Below, one piece after another: positions 6,773 to 10,596 of a stretch of 10,596 nucleotides of DNA. A model generated the notes under the pieces. It was given only the letters and a program-made list of their open reading frames with translations, did not search any database and had not been told where the DNA came from. This DNA is from Clostridiales bacterium (lineage in GTDB: Bacteria; Bacillota; Clostridia; Christensenellales; UMGS416). Both the position numbers and the translations under genes were made by a program. The stretch is from assembly GCA_012515725.1 (NCBI GenBank), contig JAAYXU010000004.1:1-10596 (forward strand), read 5' to 3'. Position 1 is the stretch's first letter. Every line of letters begins with the position of its first letter.

Positions 6773-7509
6773 CAACCGAAACAACGGCCATTGTTACCGG
6801 CAGCTCGGGCGGTATCGGACAAGCCGTCGCGCTGGAGCTTGCGGCGATGGGCATGCGGCTGGTGCTTCACTGCAACCGCAACGCCGACGCCGCGCAGGCG
6901 CTCAGACAGTGTATAGAGCAGGCGGGCGGCGAGGCGCACGTCTTTCAGGGCGATCTGACCGACTTTGGGCAGGCCGGAGCGCTGATGGATTTCGCGCTGG
7001 AGCGATACGGGCGTATAGACTGCCTTATCAACAACGCGGGCGTCACCCGCGACGGTCTTATTATGGCGATGCCCGAGGAGGATTTCGACCGGGTCATCGA
7101 TATCAATCTTAAAAGCTGCTGGAGCTGTATCCGGCACGCCTCGCGCCACATGCTGCGGCAGCGCGGGGGAGTCATCGTCAATATCGCGTCGGTCATCGGC
7201 ATTACCGGCAACGCGGGTCAGACCAATTATGCGGCATCCAAGGCCGGTATCATCGGGCTGACTAATTCCTGCGCGCGGGAGTTCGCGCGGCGGGGCGTAC
7301 GCGTCAACGCGGTCGCTCCCGGATACGTCGATACCGACATGACGCGGGGCCTTTCCGACAAGGTTCGCGAGGAGATACGCTCGAAGATCGCGCTGGGCCG
7401 CCTGGGCGTTCCAGAGGATGTGGCGGGCGTCGTGGGCTTTCTCTGCTCTGCGCGGGCCGGGTATATCACCGGGCAGGTGATCCTGGTGGACGGAGGCATG
7501 GTCATATGA
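6769..7509 (+). CDS. fabG: 3-oxoacyl-ACP reductase (FabG)
   Basis: This 246-residue short-chain dehydrogenase/reductase reduces 3-oxoacyl-ACP to 3-hydroxyacyl-ACP, normally with NADPH. The Rossmann motif TGSSGGIG is at the N-terminus, NNAG follows in the middle, and the catalytic Ser141, Tyr154 and Lys158 (NYAASKAG) are present. The C-terminus GYITGQVILVDGGM is typical. The ATG at 6769 overlaps the fabD stop and has AAAGGAAGG upstream. In-frame codons upstream belong to the alternative frame of fabD and show no FabG similarity. SDR enzymes are numerous, but the operon position makes FabG secure. Confidence 0.96.
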   Translation: MTTETTAIVTGSSGGIGQAVALELAAMGMRLVLHCNRNADAAQALRQCIEQAGGEAHVFQGDLTDFGQAGALMDFALERYGRIDCLINNAGVTRDGLIMAMPEEDFDRVIDINLKSCWSCIRHASRHMLRQRGGVIVNIASVIGITGNAGQTNYAASKAGIIGLTNSCAREFARRGVRVNAVAPGYVDTDMTRGLSDKVREEIRSKIALGRLGVPEDVAGVVGFLCSARAGYITGQVILVDGGMVI

Positions 7510-7534
7510 TGGGTAATATATCGGGAGGAGTAAT

Positions 7535-8764
7535 ATGGGCAGTGTAGCCATTACGGGCATGGGCGTCATATCCCCGGTCGGCAATTCGCTCGAAGCGCTT
7601 ACCGCGGCCATACGCGACGGCGTATGCGGCATCGCCCGGCCCAGAGGTTTTAGTTCGGAAGTAACCGGTATCTACGCGGCTGGGGAAGTCGCTGATTTTG
7701 ACGCGGCAAAGTATATGAACCGGCGCGAGCTGCGCAGGATGGATCGGTTCGCGCAGTTTGCCTACACGGCGGCTCGGGACGCTTTCGCGATGGCGGGGCT
7801 GGACGGCGCGGCTTTTGATCCGTGGCGGGCCGGTATCGTGCTGGCAAGCGGCATGGGCGGCCTCGATACCGTGCTCACGGAGCATGAGAAAATGCTGCGC
7901 GAAGGCCCGGAAGGTGTGTCCCCGCTCTTTATACCCAAGTGTATCATCAACGGCGCCGCGGGCGCTATCAGCATAGCGCTGGGACTACAAGGCGGAGGGT
8001 ACGGCGTTGTTACAGCCTGCGCCTCGGGAACCGACGCGATCGGCCAGGGATACCGGCTTGTGCGCGGCGGCGTGATGGATATCGTGCTGGCCGGGGGCGT
8101 TGAGAGCGTCATGAACGATCTGGCGGTGCTGGGGTTCGCCAATATGGGCGCGCTGAGCACGCAGCGCGACCCCAGGCTCGCTTGCCGTCCCTTCGACCGA
8201 GAGCGGGACGGATTCGTCATGGGCGAGGGCGCGGGCTTCATGGTTCTGGAGGACCGGGAGCACGCCCTGCGGCGAGGTGCGCGGATACTGGGCAGCATCG
8301 CGGGGTACGCGCACACGAGCGACGCCTATCATATCACCGCGCCCGAGCCAACCGGCGAGGGGGCCGTTATGTCAATGAGGATGGCGATGCGGGAGGGAGG
8401 CGTGAGCCCGGACGACATCGGCTATATCAACGCGCACGGAACCAGCACGACGCTTAACGACAAGGTGGAGACGCTGGCTATCCGCAGATGCTTCGAGGGG
8501 AGCGCCCGCCAGCCGCTGGTCAGCTCCACCAAGTCGATGACTGGGCATCTCTTAGGCGCGGCCGGCGCGGTCGAGGCGATATTCACGGCGCTATCGCTCA
8601 GCGAAGGCCTTTTCCCGGCGACGCTGGGCCTTCGCGATGTTGACGAGGAATGCGCGCTCAATCATATAATCGACAAACCCGCCAAGGAGCGCTCGGCGTA
8701 TGCGCTGTCGAATTCGCTGGGGTTTGGCGGGCATAACAGCACGCTGCTAATCGCCGCGCAATAG
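7535..8764 (+). CDS. fabF: Beta-ketoacyl-ACP synthase II (FabF)
   Basis: This 409-residue thiolase-fold enzyme carries out the elongating condensations of acyl-ACP with malonyl-ACP. The Cys-His-His triad is Cys162 in TACASGTD, His301 in NAHGTSTTLND and His338 in KSMTGHLLGAAG. The start VAITGMGVISPVGN and the end NSLGFGGHNSTLL are typical of FabF. Length is normal. The ATG at 7535 has GGGAGGAG at 7523-7530. It lies 25 bases after fabG. Its TAG stop is embedded in the Shine-Dalgarno of fabZ. No FabB-type second synthase is seen nearby. Confidence 0.97.
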   Translation: MGSVAITGMGVISPVGNSLEALTAAIRDGVCGIARPRGFSSEVTGIYAAGEVADFDAAKYMNRRELRRMDRFAQFAYTAARDAFAMAGLDGAAFDPWRAGIVLASGMGGLDTVLTEHEKMLREGPEGVSPLFIPKCIINGAAGAISIALGLQGGGYGVVTACASGTDAIGQGYRLVRGGVMDIVLAGGVESVMNDLAVLGFANMGALSTQRDPRLACRPFDRERDGFVMGEGAGFMVLEDREHALRRGARILGSIAGYAHTSDAYHITAPEPTGEGAVMSMRMAMREGGVSPDDIGYINAHGTSTTLNDKVETLAIRRCFEGSARQPLVSSTKSMTGHLLGAAGAVEAIFTALSLSEGLFPATLGLRDVDEECALNHIIDKPAKERSAYALSNSLGFGGHNSTLLIAAQ

Positions 8765-8768
8765 GAGG
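8763..8768 (+). promoter_or_regulatory. fabZ Shine-Dalgarno overlapping the fabF stop codon
   Basis: The fabF stop TAG (8762-8764) runs directly into AGGAGG (8763-8768), which is eight bases before the fabZ ATG. A ribosome finishing fabF would therefore sit on the fabZ initiation site, a layout suited to translational coupling. Confidence 0.7.
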
Positions 8769-8776
8769 AACGCACA

Positions 8777-9211
8777 ATGCTGACGTTGGAGGAGATTAAG
8801 CGAATACTGCCCCACAGAGAGCCCTTTCTCATGATAGACCGCATCACAGAGCTGACGCCCGGCATATCGGCCCGGGGCGTCAAAGCGGTTAGCGCGAACG
8901 AATGGTTTTTTCAGGGGCATTTCCATGAGGAAAAAATCATGCCAGGCGTGCTCATCGTGGAGAGCATGGCCCAGGTGGGCGCGGTCGCCATACTGACGAA
9001 GCCCGAATGCCGGGGCCTTATCGCGCTGCTTGGAAGCATCCGCAAAGCGCGGTTCCACAAGTCGGTCCGGCCCGGCGACCTCATTATGATTCGAACCGAG
9101 ATCACCGCCTGGAAGGATGGCTTCGGCACCGGGCAGGCCGAGGCGCTCGTGGACGGGGAGCGGGCGGCGAGCACCGAGCTCGTGTTCCGCGTGCAGCCCC
9201 GGGAGGACTGA
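8777..9211 (+). CDS. fabZ: 3-hydroxyacyl-ACP dehydratase (FabZ)
   Basis: This 144-residue hotdog-fold enzyme removes water from 3-hydroxyacyl-ACP to give trans-2-enoyl-ACP for FabK. It shows the FabZ start (IKRILPHREPFLMIDRI), the catalytic His48 in FFQGHF and the catalytic Glu62 in PGVLIVESMAQ. The conserved loop usually written GHFPGxPxxPG reads GHFHEEKIMPG, so the Pro after HF is His50 and the following Gly is Glu51. The segment RFHKSVRPGDLI is typical of the C-terminal half. Without a FabA or FabM partner in view, it is probably the general dehydratase. It is the last biosynthetic gene of the cluster, followed by a 130-base gap. Confidence 0.95.
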   Translation: MLTLEEIKRILPHREPFLMIDRITELTPGISARGVKAVSANEWFFQGHFHEEKIMPGVLIVESMAQVGAVAILTKPECRGLIALLGSIRKARFHKSVRPGDLIMIRTEITAWKDGFGTGQAEALVDGERAASTELVFRVQPRED

Positions 9212-9271
9212 TACGAGTCCGCATACGGGTTTGGGTGATCCTCCATTCCAGGTCCATGGGCAAAAGGGGGA

Positions 9272-9300
9272 TTGTCGATTCGCCCCGAATCATGTATCAT
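9272..9300 (+). promoter_or_regulatory. Candidate internal promoter for the FabT-like gene
   Basis: TTGTCG at 9272-9277 and TATCAT at 9295-9300 are separated by 17 bases. The first matches the -35 consensus at four of six positions and the second the -10 at five of six (TATAAT). It lies in the only sizeable gap of the cluster, about 40 bases before the regulator start, so the regulator could have its own transcript as well as read-through from the operon. The 15-bp inverted repeat at 9277-9291 fills most of the spacer. Confidence 0.45.
9277..9291. repeat. Inverted repeat GATTCG-CCC-CGAATC
   Basis: GATTCG (9277-9282) and CGAATC (9286-9291) are perfect 6-bp reverse complements with a CCC spacer. 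The dyad lies between the two hexamers of the candidate promoter at 9272-9300, where a bound protein would block polymerase. As RNA it could form a short hairpin, but no U-run follows, so it is not a classical terminator. The sequence does not resemble the FabT-like box at 98-108. Confidence 0.5.
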
Positions 9301-9302
9301 AT

Positions 9303-9314
9303 GCCCTGAAGGGC
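9303..9314 (+). repeat. Short hairpin in the leader of the FabT-like gene
   Basis: GCCC (9303-9306) and GGGC (9311-9314) flank TGAA, giving a possible four-base-pair hairpin about 14 bases upstream of the regulator's Shine-Dalgarno. There is no following T-run. It may be chance in GC-rich sequence. Confidence 0.25.
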
Positions 9315-9327
9315 AGGGACATCCGGG

Positions 9328-9333
9328 AGGAGG
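9328..9333 (+). promoter_or_regulatory. Shine-Dalgarno that decides the TTG start of the regulator
   Basis: AGGAGG lies eight bases before the TTG at 9342, ideal spacing. The next in-frame ATG (9366) would remove the first helix residues that align with FabT, and upstream in-frame codons lie within fabZ and the gap. TTG at 9342 is therefore the best start. Confidence 0.75.
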
Positions 9334-9341
9334 AAGCTCAA

Positions 9342-9800
9342 TTGGCCGACAACCAATGCAGGGAAATGATCAACCAGCTGCTCAAGGATGTTTTCTATAA
9401 CATACTGGACATCCAGCAGGCTTCAATTGCCAGTCTGACCAAGCGCAAACTGACCGTCCACGAGCTGCATGTTCTTGAGGCAATCGAGAATGCCGACCCG
9501 TGCACGATGGGAACGGTGGCGTCTCTGCTGGGCGTGCAGACCTCTACGCTGACTGTTTCGGTAAACCGCCTCGTAAAGAAAAACATGGTCAGAAGAAGCC
9601 GGGACGAGGGCGACCGCAGAAAGGTTTTTCTGGAGCTCACCGATGAGGGCAGGCACTACAACCGCTGTCACAGAGAATTTCATGAGGAGATGGTCAGCGC
9701 CGTCGTCGATGAGTTCGGCATCGCGGACTATCCCGAGCTCGTCCGCGGCCTGACAGCGCTGCGCGGCTTCTTCAGATCCCGGTACGCAGGGCTCCTGTAG
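9342..9800 (+). CDS. fabT: MarR-family fatty-acid biosynthesis repressor, FabT-like
   Basis: This 152-residue protein is a winged-helix MarR-family regulator. Its N-terminal helix (INQLLKDVFYNILDIQQASI, about residues 10-29) resembles that of streptococcal FabT, as I recall that sequence. The same holds for the segment LTVHELHVLEAIE, the recognition-helix region STLTVSVNRLVKKNMV (68-83), the wing with Asp91-Arg92-Arg93 (EGDRRKVFLELT), and the later HREFHEEMV. FabT represses fab genes in streptococci and related bacteria and uses long-chain acyl-ACP as co-repressor. The matching palindrome at 98-108 makes the operon itself the likely target. Here the gene is at the 3' end of the cluster, not near its start as in streptococci. 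It could be transcribed by read-through and from the candidate promoter at 9272-9300. Translation starts at TTG, which may keep the level low. Specific ligand and target are inferred. Confidence 0.85.
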   Translation: MADNQCREMINQLLKDVFYNILDIQQASIASLTKRKLTVHELHVLEAIENADPCTMGTVASLLGVQTSTLTVSVNRLVKKNMVRRSRDEGDRRKVFLELTDEGRHYNRCHREFHEEMVSAVVDEFGIADYPELVRGLTALRGFFRSRYAGLL

Positions 9801-9816
9801 ACGGGGGATGGGCTCA

Positions 9817-10596
9817 ATGCAGGATATCGCAGGTGAGATTAAAGATCTCAAAGAGAAGAAAAACGCGATCATACTCGCGCACTCGTATCAGATACCCGAG
9901 GTACAGCAAATTGCCGACTTCGTGGGCGATTCTTTCGCGCTGAGCCGCGAAACACGCGACAGCGACGCGGATATGCTCGTATTCTGCGGGGTGCGGTTCA
10001 TGGCCGAGAGCGCGAAGATACTAAGCCCCGACAAAAAGGTGCTGCTACCGGTTTTGGACGCGGGATGCCCGATGGCAGATATGGTTACGCCCGAGGACAT
10101 ACGCCGTCTGCGCGCGCAGCACCCCGGCGCGGCGGTCGTCTGCTATATCAATTCCAGCGCGGCGGTGAAGGCCGAGTGCGACATCTGCTGCACGTCCTCA
10201 AACGCGGTGCGCGTCGTGCGCTCGCTGCCGCAGCGGGACATAGTGTTCGTGCCTGACCGGAATCTCGGGCAGTACGTGGCCGGGCAGGTTCCCGAAAAGA
10301 GGATCATACTGTACGCCGGATATTGCCCCGTTCATAACCGTACTACGCCGGGGCAGGCGCGGGCCGCTCGAGCCGCCCACCCGGAGGCGCTGCTGCTCGT
10401 GCATCCCGAATGCCCCCGCGAGGTGACCCAACTGGCGGACTATGTGGACAGCACCGCCGGAATCGTCGAATACGCGAAACGCTCCGACAGGCGGGAGTTC
10501 ATCATCGGTACCGAGATAGGCATATTCCACGCTCTCACACGGGATAACCCCGACAAGGTGTTCCATCCTCTCGTACCTGATTTCATGTGTCCCGAC
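9817..10596 (+). CDS. nadA: Quinolinate synthase NadA, 3' end cut off by the window
   Basis: NadA condenses iminoaspartate with dihydroxyacetone phosphate to quinolinate in de novo NAD synthesis and needs a [4Fe-4S] cluster. The 260 visible residues show NAIILAHSYQIPEVQQIADFVGDSF, then DAGCPMADMVTP (Cys84), YINSSAAVKAECDICCTSSNAV, PDRNLG, GYCPVH (Cys170), HPEC, GTEIG and FMCPD (Cys258). Cys84, Cys170 and Cys258 match the three cluster ligands in position and spacing. About 40 residues should remain beyond the edge. I chose the ATG at 9817, since homologues start close to it and the G-rich stretch at 9803-9807 gives usable spacing; an in-frame ATG at 9808 is too close to that stretch. It begins 16 bases after the regulator, with no terminator between, so co-transcription is likely. 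Confidence 0.95.
   Translation, partial: MQDIAGEIKDLKEKKNAIILAHSYQIPEVQQIADFVGDSFALSRETRDSDADMLVFCGVRFMAESAKILSPDKKVLLPVLDAGCPMADMVTPEDIRRLRAQHPGAAVVCYINSSAAVKAECDICCTSSNAVRVVRSLPQRDIVFVPDRNLGQYVAGQVPEKRIILYAGYCPVHNRTTPGQARAARAAHPEALLLVHPECPREVTQLADYVDSTAGIVEYAKRSDRREFIIGTEIGIFHALTRDNPDKVFHPLVPDFMCPD

Noticed and set aside
6577..7632. Long antisense open frame (351 codons) opposite fabD and fabG
   Set aside because: It lies opposite two clearly conserved genes. Long antisense frames are expected in GC-rich DNA, and the translation shows no recognisable domain.
9212..9271. Rho-independent terminator after fabZ
   Set aside because: I looked for a GC-rich stem followed by a T-run and found none, so read-through into the regulator gene is likely.
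9117..9341. 75-residue N-terminal extension of the FabT-like protein
   Set aside because: It overlaps fabZ out of frame and has no MarR similarity. The TTG at 9342 has an ideal Shine-Dalgarno.

Overview
The window holds an almost complete type II fatty-acid biosynthesis operon on the + strand of a GC-rich bacterium, most likely a Firmicute of the Clostridia. That placement is inferred from four things: a dissociable four-subunit acetyl-CoA carboxylase, FabK as the enoyl reductase, a FabT-like MarR regulator, and strong Gram-positive Shine-Dalgarno sequences with ATG, GTG and TTG starts. The species cannot be named from the sequence.

Layout. Positions 1-129 are an AT-rich control region with a consensus sigma-70/sigma-A promoter (TTGACA, 17 bp, TATAAT), a perfect 8-bp inverted repeat around the -35 element, and a FabT-box-like palindrome just downstream of the expected transcription start. 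No gene is visible in 1-49. Then follow accB (130-597), accC (601-1962), accD (1959-2819), accA (2834-3676), fabH (3673-4638), acpP (4663-4890), fabK (4887-5840), fabD (5837-6772), fabG (6769-7509), fabF (7535-8764) and fabZ (8777-9211). Five junctions are 4-base ATGA or GTGA overlaps and the other gaps are at most 25 bases, so this is one tightly coupled transcription unit. A 130-base gap (9212-9341) carries a second candidate promoter and precedes a FabT-like regulator (9342-9800, TTG start). A quinolinate synthase gene, nadA, begins 16 bases later and runs off the right edge.

How the genes work together. AccBCDA makes malonyl-CoA and FabD moves the malonyl group to AcpP. FabH starts chains; FabF elongates, FabG reduces, FabZ dehydrates and FabK performs the last reduction. 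The regulator at the 3' end closely resembles streptococcal FabT, and the palindrome TTGATTATCAA at the 5' end matches the FabT recognition pattern. The simplest reading is a feedback loop in which FabT represses its own operon. No unsaturated-fatty-acid gene (fabM, fabA) and no fapR or plsX is present in the window.

Most of the region is a recognisable pathway, and I do not see a wholly new system. The points worth a second look are the layered control region, the atypical residues in AccC and FabZ, the dyad inside the candidate fabT promoter, and the close linkage of nadA to the lipid operon.
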